Assembly: GCA_027475525.1 (NCBI GenBank)
Contig: JAMWFC010000009.1
Location: 806,001-870,000, forward strand
Source of the DNA: Macrolepiota albuminosa
Taxonomy: Eukaryota; Basidiomycota; Agaricomycetes; Agaricales; Agaricaceae
Length of the DNA: 64,000 nucleotides
Direction: 5' to 3'
Shown here: positions 47,501 through 60,204 of the stretch, piece after piece
Layout of the letters: every line of letters begins with the position of its first letter
Numbering within the stretch: position 1 is the stretch's first letter
Made by a program: the position numbers and the translations under genes
Notes under the pieces: generated by a model
Databases searched by the model: none
Told to the model about the DNA's origin: nothing
The model's input: only the letters and a program-made list of their open reading frames with translations

Positions 47501-47564
47501 ATCTATTAATTGCAATATCGATCAACGCCACATCAAAAGATAGTATTAGTGCTGTGTATACTGT
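44516..47564. other. AT-rich DNA, no gene recognised
   Basis: Very AT-rich, with simple-sequence runs such as (AAAT)n at about 46890-46925 and TTATTATT runs near 44580-44630. Only short open frames. May include the 3' end of the Helitron, but no CTRR terminus with hairpin could be fixed. Confidence 0.4.
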
Positions 47565-47927
47565 TCACATCATTCTAACTAATTCAGACGTGCATGTTCT
47601 GCACCGAGGTTCAGTAAGAAACTCCATGTTCCTTAGAAAATGTTGTATTGATGGTTGTGAATTATCTAGTATGGCAATCTGACATAAATTTGACATAACA
47701 GCTCTTCTGTTAACTGCATGATTGCGTGGACAGTGCATGTATAATGTGTATACATTTTGCCTGTATGTAAGCAACTCTTCGATTACAGCATAAACACTTG
47801 TTAGTTCATCATACAAAAAGTTTCTCAGATTGTAAATGTTTATATGATTTCTCAAATCTTCTCTTGCGTCCTCCAACGTGATTTTACTTTTGTGTGTTGA
47901 TAAAAAGGTGCTTTTCATGCTTTGCAT
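47565..47927 (-). CDS. hypothetical protein, 120 residues
   Basis: Open frame with a helical Leu-rich middle and a Cys pair near the end (CRTC). Lies beyond the C-terminal end of the Helitron helicase on the same strand. Not recognised; a small gene carried by the Helitron or a chance frame are both possible. Confidence 0.25.
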   Translation of the reverse strand: MQSMKSTFLSTHKSKITLEDAREDLRNHINIYNLRNFLYDELTSVYAVIEELLTYRQNVYTLYMHCPRNHAVNRRAVMSNLCQIAILDNSQPSIQHFLRNMEFLTEPRCRTCTSELVRMM

Positions 47928-48091
47928 AATTGATGTTCCAAATGATCAGAAATTCGTCGACCATAGTGACATGTTATCTTGTCATATATTGTACAATATA
48001 GTTATCATCGTGTTGTACATGCAACTGTTGGCATTCCACTTAGTTCCAATCAGTTCTCCACATCTGTCCAGATTTAATTCCTGTTCACTGC

Positions 48092-51000
48092 TTATAAGAT
48101 TTTTAAAATTTTCAAGTTGGGTGAATTATTGTCATAGTTCTGGTTTATTTTGCTGGGTATTGGTTGAGAATACACTATGGGCTGAGTGCCCTTAGCTGGA
48201 ATAAATATGCTTTTAGGAGACTGCAGTAGCTTAATAGGTCTATCTTCACTAGCAATCTGCCATTTGATATCTGGAAATGATGCATCATTGTAAAGGTCCT
48301 TGTCACTCCAATGTAAGGCCGTATGAAGTTTAAGGGGCATGTAACCTTTTTATTTGCATTGTCTGAACAAATAAATTAGATCAGATCATCTAGGTGAATC
48401 AACAAACCTTTGAGAGAGCTGGTTCATATATCTGAGTTTGGTTATTTCATCAAGCAGTTTCAAGTCACAAAATTTCCTGTGCAATGCGCCACTTGCTTTG
48501 CCTTGTATTTTGTTAGCATCAAATTCTCAGATGATGAGCATTCCTGCAGCTGTAGCACTGCGGAATAGTGCAGTGTAATAGGCTTGGTGTGATTGATACT
48601 TGGTTAAGTCTACTGGATTGTAAGGTCTAGTTTTTCCTTGACTTGCATAATCTGTCATGGTATAGTTCATCAATACCTCTATTTGTGATCAAGACAAAGA
48701 CACACTGTCGTCACTAGGGAGTTTACATTTAAGATGCACGCTTGTACGTACAATTGGGACCACATTACTGGGAAGTCCATCAATTTTTACTCTTTGTAGA
48801 GGATTTTTGAGTAGTACAAATAATGTATCCAGCATAATTTGTCCAGCCAATCCGATGCAACTTTTCCAACCATACACAAAATCTTCCTGTCCGTTGGTGA
48901 TGCATAATTCTGTAGCTGCATTATTCTTGATTATAACAGGCAAGCCTATATATAATGACAGCTTTCCTATGACTTGAACACTTCAAGATGATGGAGATTG
49001 GTCCCACAATGCATGCTGTATAGTTGGAGGAAATCTCATGATTTCTTTAAAGCACATGTAGTTAAACAAATAGTTTTTTGTTTTATTGCTATCTTTGGAT
49101 GATGGATTATCTTTGCTGTAGAAATGCACTAGTTCCTGACAGCTCTCACTTGCAAATCAAGTACTTTTTATAATATTAATAGTGTTTTTGTCTATGTTTT
49201 GTGCGGTGATTATAAAAACGTTTCTGAACTGTTTGTCAAATATAGATAGGCAACTATTGGAGACAGCCAATGATTTGCTCCTAAGAAACTTAACATCTTC
49301 TTTGGTGCATGCTCCACCTCATGTTTTTGAGCACGGTATGCAAAGCTGCGTCCTCTGTAGACTGAGTTTTCTGCTTTATGTTTTTATGCAATATAGTTAC
49401 CTGATGCTATACAGCCTTGCCTATGGCAGACTTCTGATTCTTCAATGTTTTAGTATTAGACCTACAGTTCTACTATATAACATCAATTCTTTGTGCCTAG
49501 CGACAGGGAGCAACTGAGCAAAATCACCTGCAAATACTATGTTCATACTACTGAAAAAGATATCTAGTCTACTGGACAGCTGAGCTAGTCTTGCAGAAAT
49601 CTTATACAAGTCTTGACACGATAACATAGATACTTCATCAAAAAACACATATTCAACACCTAGTAGACGAGTTTTAATTTGAGCAAGTTGTTTCTTCAAT
49701 ACACCAACTATGTCGTTAATGCCGAACATTGAATGATATGTTGAGCCACCTATAAGCAATGCAGCAGTGCCAGTAGGTGCAACCACAGCCAGACAATATG
49801 CTTCTTCTCTAGCTTCAAAATACTTGATAAGGGCTTGGAGCACCTGGGTTTTTCCAGTGCCCTTCATTTCTTCTTTATACAATTTAAGTTGCTCAGGCAT
49901 ATATGACATTGCGTGATTAGCCACAATGCAGAACACTCTTAGCTGTTCTTTGTTCAGCCCATAGTCTGAAGATATAATAGTGATAGTAGATTCTCATTTA
50001 TCATCCACATATATTTTCTAAAGATACTTCTGGTCTACTATGTCTACATGTCCCAGTAGTTCTGGTAAGCTGCCTGGTAACTTACTACTGCATGCAGATA
50101 TGCTAGAATTTTGGCTTTTTAGCACCTCATCCTGCTTTGCTGTAACAACAGCTTTCTAGTAAAATGAGTTATGTTCTTTATTCATAGGTTCAACAGCATC
50201 GATTTGAAGAAACATCTGGTCTATTATAGGATCTCTCCACCCCAAATCTGCCATAGTTGATGATATTTGCAGCATATCAGATCTATGTTTTAATTCTTTC
50301 TTGCTAAACACAGTGGATGCTTCTTCATCAACACCTGTGATTACATTCATGTTCTCAAAGTTTTTAGTTTTGTCCTGCTGCATTATGTCAGATAGTTTGT
50401 CTCTGGTCAGCGTTGAATTAATAAGACATACACCTCTGCTCTTCAGCTGAGCATAAAAGTTGTTAGCCACATTTAAGCATTCATATTGTATGTTCATGTT
50501 TTTGAGCAATGTGAGTTGACACTTATTGAAGAATGTATATTCAAAAGCTAAATCCCATGTTTCTCCAGTATTTTTAAGGTCATGTTCTGTACACCAAAAT
50601 TTGAAAAGTGTTAACATGATTGCACAATAGTACTCTCTATCTCCTTGATTCTTCCTAGGTAAATTTCCACCTACTAAATTAGAGACATGCCTACATCAGG
50701 GGGGATACACATAAGTACTATGAGTATTGGAAAGCGAATGACAAATTGAGAATTTAATAACCACCAAACCCTGTATTTTTTTCATTCCACCAAGAGATAT
50801 GTTGTCATTATCGACCAATATATTATGTGTTCTGTTGGTCAACTTGACTTTTTTACATCTTGATGACCACTCATATAAAATTATTCGGTCCAACTCCAGT
50901 CCTCTAAAAATATAATCAAATACAGGTGATAGTCCTATCACTCGTCCTCATTTTTTAATTATTGCCAACTTATCAAAAAACTTGTCATGTAACTGGTCAG

Positions 51001-53840
51001 TAGCATTGTCTGCCCAAGGACATCTGGCCTCTTGAACGAAAGTAGGCCAATACAAATTTGAGAAATTATGGTCAGTATAATAATCAGGATTGCCTAATAG
51101 ATACATGCAAATCACTGGCAATCCCATTTCTGTTTTAGCGCTAAGAACATTAACTATCTTGGTCATTAGCATGTGGGCTTTCTCTTGACAATTAAGTGGA
51201 CTGTTTAGTATATCTGCATGTTTAGTGAATATCGAAGCAACCATCTCAAATGCAGTGCATGTTTTGAGGGTGGGCTTCATAACATATTTAGTGATATACA
51301 ACAAAACAGTCTTGATGGTCATCCCAGAGTAGAGGCTCATTACGTTGGTATTGCATTAAAACAGGTAAGTAAGAGGACTTGTAAACATATTGAGCCACAG
51401 TTCCATTTTCTGCATGTTCAAAGCACCAGTAGTTGGATCAACTTCTGTGTGCGTATACAATAGACAAGGGAATCTTGCTTTATATTTATCCTATGGGTTA
51501 TTAAAACATCCTTTATATTCTTTATTTTTTTTTTGTATGCCATTTTTGTCTTTAATAGAAGTACATGTATGTATGTTTGATCAGTACAGCAAATCGTCCA
51601 CCATATAACAAAAGCAATCCCACCATCCTGCTGCATTATCACATGCTGTACACAATGAGCATTCTTCTTTGCAAGGAATGGATGGCTGTTCTGGAAGCAA
51701 CCTAGTAGGATCTGTATATCCCGATGCAGCTTTATTTAATGATATATGCTTTTTGACATCTTTTAGTGTTCCAGTCAAGAAATTGCCTCAATGTACTGAT
51801 TCTAAATATTTTACAATAGCCTTTTGAAACTCCAACAATGGGTCCATAATTTTTTCCCTGACTTCATCCAGAGTTAACTCTCCTCGAATCTATAAAAGCA
51901 TGTATAAATAGAGGATAAGCCTACCTTGTTGCTCCACTGTATTGTAGTATGCTAAAGTATGCCCATACAATCCTGGATTATCTGAGTCGGTTCCTAATAC
52001 ATGAATTATGAATGTGTTTATCATAAAATGAAAGAAACATGCACCAGCAACAAGATTCTTGGATATAAGACAGTAAGCATCGTCCAAAGTATAGGGCACA
52101 GACAGCATGAAAAATGTCTTGCTATCTGCATAATAAAAACATATAGAGTGTTTTACATCAGCAGGTGATAAGGTGATATATCAAGAAGGAGCACCTTTGC
52201 TTATGACAAGAGATCAGATTTCATTTCACATATGTTTTTTGGAAACAGCAGACCCTTTGACACTGCCAAAAATTACATCCAAGTCATCTATTACACAGAA
52301 ACAAGTTTTTTCATTCTTGATAACCAGCTTCACTATATCTCCAGCTGCCATTCTTTGTAAAAGGTCAGAAAACACTTTTGGATTGACAGTTGTAAGATGG
52401 TCAGAAATGTCGTTAAAGTTTGCACGTTCTGTTGCTAGATAGCCTCCATTAGTAGCAGCCTTTACCTGTTCATAGCTGAAAGCAGCAAATGGGAATCCAG
52501 TATCTGTTTGAAAGCATTTATTATGATATATAAGCAAGTTGGCTTTATGAGTGTGTACTGATACACTGCACTTGTTACTGCTTATGCCACCCAGACTATA
52601 GAGGAACAGCCAAGGAAACATTTGCAGATATAAATCTGAATCACCTAATGTATTCTTGAGGTATATAGAATGACCAATATGCAGAGCCTTTCCATTAGAC
52701 ATCCAATGTTGCATTGCAAGGCCTTTAAGTTTGTCTGTAGTCTTGGCTAATAAAGCATCACCGGTGAGGCCATGGACAACAAAGGGGCAATTGCCTGCAT
52801 TGACATCAGAATCCTTATTATCTTCATATATGGGTGGGTCTATTGTACCAGCCTCATCAGTGCTTTGGCGATGAACAACGGATACAGGAGAAATATCTTC
52901 AGAATATCTCTTTAAGTTGCTGTATGATATTTCCAGATTGCTATATAAAGAATGGTTAAGTTTGAGCCATTCTAATGCATGCTGAATATTTCTTCTGCTT
53001 ACAAATAGAGGTAGCCTCTGTAACTCCTTAGCAGATGGCTTGCAAAGACCAGAAAATAAAATAGCAATCATGTCATCAAAGTCAGTTACAGGAGATGGAA
53101 GTACTTGATATACCTTCTGAATAGATAACTCGAAAGCAATAAGATGCACCTTCATCTTGCTCAGACCAGAGGCTGAAACATGAGCATAACACAAGAACTT
53201 TCTTACCCTAGCAACTAACATCTGTTTGATCTAATTAAGGTGTTTTAACACGTCAGGTATAGGGCCAATCCAAAAGCCATTAGCTAGTGTGTTTTTTGGA
53301 ACAAGCCCATTGAACAATTGCTGTCTGCACAATTGACAAATGTATTTACATGAGTGATCAATTACTAGTCTTCTCAGCTCCTTAACATGATCTATATCAG
53401 ATAATCATTCTATTTTGATAACTCCTGAAATATAAAGTATGTCTAGATAATCTTTTATACTCTTAAAAGTATTCATATCGGCTATAGGATGTAGGAGACC
53501 ACACATCACACAACCTACTTCCTCCATGTATCTCTGTTCTGTGCCAGAACAAACAATATCCATGGTTTGTGACTTATTAAGCGGATGTGGTAGAAATACT
53601 ACACTTTCATCTAAATTTGGATATTCTTGTTCAAAAGGTATGGCAATGCTTTGTTCAATGCATATGGATTTACAGGTATATCTATAAGTACCATGACAAC
53701 AAGGATATGAGGATTGTCTCTGTTTACATATGCAACAGGCAATTGTCTGCTATGCTGTGTCTTTGGTTTGTTTATCTGGTTCAGACTATAATACCATAGT
53801 GTTGATGACGCATGATGGGCAACTGTGACCATCAAACTTA
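48092..53840 (-). pseudogene. Helitron Rep/helicase protein, decayed
   Basis: Single intron-less coding region, N-terminus at high coordinates. Blocks: N-terminal Cys region (CVMCG and ICQLC, about 53520-53320), QMLVARVRKF (about 53220), ALEWLKLNHSLYSNLEIS, Helitron-like N domain with FPWLFLYSLGGI and GSVKGSAVSKKHM (to 52226), HFMINTFIIHVLGTDSDNPG and NTVEQQGRLILYLYMLL (about 51900-51960), a Cys cluster (51600-51670), ITKYVMKP, then Pif1 helicase: Walker A GTGKTQVLQAL, Walker B FFDEVSML, GDFAQLLPV (49440-49940) and the C-terminal NNAATELCITNGQE (48943 down). The HXH of the Rep motif is YXY here. Many stops; it makes single-strand cuts for rolling-circle transposition in live members. Confidence 0.88.
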
Positions 53841-55333
53841 AAAGGTAATTCTTCCTTCAGTATAAAACTACTCATACTGATGCTGTGCATGCGAGCAACC
53901 AGACAGATATTTTTATAGACAAGTGGTTGATTAACTCTTGTACAGATATTTGTGTATGCACAAAGCCTTTTGTCACAGGATACAATGCAAGCCCGCTGGC
54001 ATCTATATGGTTAACATATTTGAACACTCAACCTACCAGCACGTGATTGTGACTGGCAGACACATACGGACTAACTGCCTCTACAGGAAATGAATAGAAC
54101 TTGCCATCACCAAAGTGAAGTACACAATGTAATATGTCTCTCTTTGAGTAGTGGAGTGTACAAACATGGTTTTATAAGATGAACAATAGACAAAGTACAT
54201 TATACACGTGCTCCATAGTAAGAATTACATGTCTGAGTATGAGTATATAAACAAAGGACGGCCAGCTGTCAGGAAAGGCAATATCCTCTTCAATTAAACA
54301 TACAATTACTGCAGCATCACACAAGCTGTATTTTACAGCAAGTCAAAATATACTGGTGCCAGAAACACAGTCTCTCAAGAAAATCGCAAAATTGTGCCAT
54401 AAGACATGTCCTCTGGTTGATAGAACTTGTAAAGCATGGCACATCCTCACAGTGTGCATACTGGTCCAAAATTGGCAGACATGTACCCAAGAGTATAGCA
54501 AATTGTATATGTTAATGTAACTATGAGAAGACCATTGATTATACATTTGTCCATCCAGATAAATAAACAGCTGTTGAATTGACACAATGTCTAGTTCAAT
54601 ACACAAACACTGTGAAAAACATTGGAATATGTATAGATGCAAACACATATAACATAAAAGGGCAACATGAGAGTGGTGCTGATTTACTTTAGCATAATCA
54701 CATTAGTTGATATGGTGGGTGCAAAACCACTATGGTCGAGTCACATGCATGATACATTGCATTCTGAATGCATGCAGGTTGCGTTTGAAATGTTATGTAC
54801 TATATAATGTGGTTTAACAGGCTTTACATCATGTAAAGAGTGTCTGATTTGTATTCAGTTCAATGTGTATGCAAAACATTGATTAATAGGGTATAACTGA
54901 CCCAATATTATATGCATTTGCAGATATAAGAATGTATAGTCCACACATAACAAGCAGATATAAACTAGCCCATTGCTTGACAAAAAAGATAATAAGTCAC
55001 ATACTAATAACTTGAAGTGTGGTATTTGTTACACAAGCGTCAAGACAAATAACTCTTCAATAAGACCTGTAATTCATTATTACATAATCATTTGTATAGA
55101 TGACTGCTGAGTATACAATTCATATTACTTCAACGTATTAACAAAACACACAAATATTTATATTAGTATATAAATACAAATACAATTTTTTTTTCTTTTT
55201 TTTGATACATCAAATGTAAACTATTAAGCACAACAAATAACAATAATATGGGGTCAGGGGTTGGATAATATAATTCGGGAATGGACTACAACAAATAATT
55301 GATTAACTATCTGATAATATGGATGTGTTCCAA
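53841..55333. other. AT-rich DNA, no gene recognised
   Basis: Short open frames only. May contain the 5' terminus of the Helitron, which I could not place. Confidence 0.4.
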
Positions 55334-58300
55334 TTATAAATACGTATCTTGGCAATAAGTATGTTTTGATGCAGTTGAGGATGGACGATCCTGTTTGCAA
55401 ATATTCTGAGCAGATTCTGCAGTCAGACAGATTGGCAATCCTTTCCATTGCAAATGACAATTAGATGGTGAAACAGTTTCCTCTGGAGAGGATTCAAGAT
55501 CTGAAGACCAATGCGAATATAGTTCATTTATAGCCTCATTAGGAGATTCAAAGTCATCATCAAAATTGTCTCCATCGCTGTATGCAAGGGTTTTGTAAAC
55601 GTCATTATCCTTAGGATTGTTGCAATTTAAGTGAGGTGATATGTGTGATAGAGAGTATCTAAGTTCATATGCTGTTTTCTTATCTCTGTACACCAGACTA
55701 TCAAGGTAAGGACAATCTAGTAAATACAAATAAATAAACCAATAATAATAGAAGACTGATGCAGCAAGACTATAGCGCACCATATGCATCACAAGTAGAT
55801 TTCTTGACGGTATATGACAGTCCATTCCAATAAAACAATCAGTTAGAAGAACTGGCTATCATAGTTTTGAAATAATCCTATGCAGGCCTGTCGCATATAC
55901 ATTTGCAAACTGCTGTCCAAACTGAAGAGATATCTAGCCCTTCAATCTTGTCTTGTATTCCTGACACACAAGTAGCTCTCTTAAGTAGTATAAGCATGTG
56001 AGTGTGACAAGCCAAAAATACGGAGTAAATAGTCTGGAATGCGTTGTAACCATTCAAAGTATCATCAGGCTTGTGAAAGGTATGACACAGGAAGTACCAG
56101 TACACAATTTTGTGGGCCCTCAAGCAGTTTTTGATAAATAACTCAAATGTGCAGACATTTGTATTGAATAGGTAGTTCCAATTAATAAGAGCACTATGCA
56201 ATTCGAAATAATTGCATAGTGAGAAAATAGACAAGGTGCCTTCCCAGATATCCCAATCTGGCACATGATGATACTCCTGGTCTAAAAATAAATAAATAAA
56301 TAAATAAAATTAAAAAATTAAAAAATTAAAAAATTTAATTTAATTTAATTTAATAAACTAAAAATTAGAAGTCAATGTCAGGTATGCTTACTTAGGTCGC
56401 CCTCAAAAAGTTTCTTTGTATAGCAGTAGTAATGTGCAAGCATGTGAACCAGTATAGAATGAGATGCCGTTCTGTGATCAGCATTTGCAAGAGTTTGACT
56501 ACCTACAAAATGGTGATATATCTCAATAACGGAATCAGCAAGAGTGGTTGCTAGATAATAATGACCTCCAACACATATGGAAGACACCAGTGTCATAACA
56601 CAAAGTGACATGTTAGGGTGCACAATACTATGGGAACAGCCATATTGTCTATGCAGCAATATAAGAGCACCACTCACAAAACATCACCAGGTTCCAATAC
56701 AACCACTTCAGTATTCCACAAGTCAGTGTTTGCCTCATGCATGATGTATTTCTCCATAAAAATAGATACAATAGTGAAATTCTCAAAAAACCCTGACTTT
56801 AGTTGCGCAATATACAGTAACTTGAATTCTGTTTCCACTCGTAAGAAAGTGCCATATCCGTTAAAACCAATGTGCCAGTAATAATGGGCAGATCCAGTCG
56901 ATGCTATTGCCCACCGCATGTCAGATATTGGATAATGGTCAGAGGAGTCACAGTACAAGGATTAACCATTTACTTGCAATCATGCAAACCAATCACTGGA
57001 CATGGATAAGACAGGAAATGGATTGTGTACTGCTGGCATATCAAGAGCGCTCAGAGCCCATAGTTCTGCAGATGAAATAGCAGCAAACACGTCAATCAGG
57101 GAATCTCTACATGTATGTTGAGTATCTAGCGAGGTGAAATCTATCATATGTAAGTATATAGAATGAAACACAAGAACACCCAAACAGACATACCATGAAT
57201 GGTGGTAACACTGTATATGTTGCAGACAGAGGTCAGTGTTGCACTGGTAAATCTGTTGTCTACATGATTGATGACTTTGATCAATACAGCAGTGTGGTCA
57301 GTCAGATATTTAGAAATGCTGATATTAGTGGGGTCTATCAATTCATTCATAGAAGCAATCTTGATAAATATCAGTCTAGTCGACCTCATAACAACTGAAT
57401 TGTGAAGTAAGTAAAACCATTGCAAATCCTCTGTTAACTGTAGAGTGTTCAGCAGCAGTTATGAAAACAGATTACAGGACTTACATGGAACTTGGGAGTA
57501 AACTGATATGCACAGTTCATACTGTGAATTGCATGCATACTCAACAAAACTTTCCCCTGTCACAAATACAATGTCATCGAATACATCAATATCAGAATCA
57601 TTGAACTTCAAGTCTTGAGGTCATATGACATACAGTGAAATAACATAGTAATCACATATAATGGGGTATGTACAGTAATGTCAAGAGTCAAATCAATAAG
57701 GATATGAGAAATGTGTTTGCTAGGCCGTGTCCTGTCAATACTGTCACCATATGTATTTTCAATGGTTTTGATGTTCTTGCACGCTCGTCTTTTCCTTTTG
57801 AGAGTGGGAGAAGGAATAAATGGCAGTTTACTTGTTTTATCAGATTGTCACAACTGCACCTCCGATACATTACTTTTGGGAACCAAAACCAGGGGTTCTT
57901 CATCCAATGGAGGAATAAGGTTGTCAGAGGACAACAGATTGATGCCAGGTATATCGAGTACATTGCGATCATCATTGATGAGGTTCTCAGAGAACGACAA
58001 ATTGACACTGGGGTTATCGAGTATGGCTTGATCATCATTGCTATTGTCATCTCTACCAGATACATCTCTTCTATCAATATCAACATTGGTGGGCCCGTTA
58101 GAAGAAGAAGGGTCCTGATTGTTGAGAGAATATGGCAGAGGAGACATGAAAGACAGACGTCTGTCTGCCGCATCACACTCACCAAGTTGTATAGTTTTGT
58201 TTGTCAAATTGCTCAGATTTTTACTGCCAGCATTGACATCATCATTGAATGGATTGTTGGTAGTATTCCGTAAAGGTGACATATGTGTCCTACAAGTATT

Positions 58301-59880
58301 GCAAGAATTGCCATCATCATTAGGTTGATGATACAGATCACTCCTAGCAGATCGAGAAGGATATGCATCTTTACTATCAAGCCCATCATTATCAAACTCA
58401 TTATCATACATAATTCTAGATGAACAGGAATTGTTGGGCACAGGGACGTAAATACCAGAGGCGCTTCCAGCAAGTGAGGGCAGGAGTAAAGAATTGTCAG
58501 AAAAAGGCAACACATCAGAATATACCACCATATCGAGCTGATTAATTACATCAGATTGTGAAGATAAGATAACAGAGATGCTCAAAGATCTATTTACAAG
58601 TTTCAGCCAATGAGGCACAGCATCCCTCACCACACTCTCCAGACATTGAAATGCAGATCTCAGTTCCTGTAGAAGGTTCCCTCCCATAGCTGCAGAAAAC
58701 AACACCTTCCAAAATGCCCAATCAGCTTCTATTACAGCAGTAAGTTGTTCTAGCCCTCTTATATGATTCTATAACTAACATGTTAACAATACAATTAACT
58801 ATCAATATGGCATGCAAAAGAACAATCACACCTTAAACACTGTCTCCTTTGTGCCCACTTCATTATACTCATGAGGATTGAGTACATGAGAGGCGATATG
58901 GCCAATGTGATATATAAAGAATTATGAAGAACAATTGTGCAACCTTGAGGAGCTGAACTATGAACTTGGCAAATATGCACGAGCCCAGACTGGTCATTCT
59001 TCAACCTGCGGTATCAAAATCTAAGATGTAAGTAACAATCTATAAACCAAAAAGTATTGTACCCAGAAACTATCATACTTTCAATAGACTCAATATTCGT
59101 AGGCAGAAATAAATTTTCCTAATATGAGCACCAATATGTTCAGCATTAACAATACACATATAATATATTAATGTACCTTAAGAAGACATCCCAAATGCAG
59201 GGCCGCAGATGTCAAGTTGATGAATGTAGTGACAACATTTTTTTCCCAACGTGCTAAGCAAGACTTGAGTACAAACAAATTAAGGGACCACCTTCTGACA
59301 AATAATATGCAGAAGAGTCAAGTTGTTTATCTCTACAAGCCTTGGATTGAAGTGCATGTATATGAGAGTTTAAAGCATTCTGGAATCTCTCCAGTAGAGC
59401 AGGAATATTATTAAGGCTTCCCATAGGCTAGGTAATACATAAAATATCGTACTTGACCAATTATTAGAAGCCAATAGAAACAATGACATATACTGCTTTG
59501 TAATTGTCAACTACAGGACCAGATGAAGAGGGTTTCTGAATAGCCCCCCTATTCATCATCTCAAATACATTCACAATACAATAGGCCATGAGAATCCAAA
59601 ATTGAGCATCCATCAGGATCTTTTCAGGTATCATAGGCACATTATCTCCTACTATAAGAATGCAAAACAGAGAATACTAATTATCTTTGCAGGCAGGAGA
59701 ACATGTAGCTTCCTTGGTAATTTTATAGCTAACAAGTTGCTACAAAACGACAACAGCATGTACTGATGGTATCATCAACAATAAACAAGGCAACAACGTT
59801 CACTCACATGGATTGCCATGTCTTGTCCATAACAGGTAGCAAGATCTCCATCCAATAGCAGCGCATCAGTGAACCAGGAA
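55334..59880 (-). pseudogene. JmjC-like multi-exon gene, decayed
   Basis: Exon-like blocks on the minus strand: about 59880-59815, 59740-59500, 59410-59180, 58990-58800, 58745-57690 (acidic Ser/Asn/Asp-rich, ends EEPLVLVPKS...), 57600-57480, 57410-57197, 57140-56980 (SAELWALSALDMPAVHNPFP), 56950-56680, 56640-56400 and 56275-55334. The last but two holds the JmjC-like core: RWAIASTGSAHYYWHIGFNG ... EVVVLEPGDV. The next, after a 54-nt intron, reads IVHPNMSLC then SICVGGHYYLATT. Iron ligands look lost: HXD is HIG and the second His is Leu. Stops: TAG in place of CAG near 59249 and after CDRPA (55875), TGA near 55845. JmjC proteins are 2-oxoglutarate/Fe(II) oxygenases; this one is unlikely to be active. 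Exon borders approximate. Confidence 0.6.
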
Positions 59881-60204
59881 TAGGATGCAAAAGTCTCGTT
59901 TGATAAGCGAGGATGAGGAGAAATCACAGATATATAACAAAAATATCAGAAAGTACGCATGTGTGTAGAGAGGGCAGGAGGGAGGACAAGATAGAGGCTT
60001 GGAGGAGTTAACGCGCCACATATATATATGTGTGTAAAATAAAAATTCAACATTTTTCAATCAATAAAATATATATGTAATGGCAGACTATATTTAGATT
60101 GACATATGATTAACTATGGACAAATTAAAACAACAAGGATTAGTCATACAATATTGACAAGCATGAAAAACTAAAGGAGCTATATATAGTCCACGTGCCA
60201 GTGA

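Noticed and set aside
57668..58273. 201-codon plus-strand open frame
   Set aside because: Shadow of the large acidic exon of the JmjC-like gene on the minus strand.
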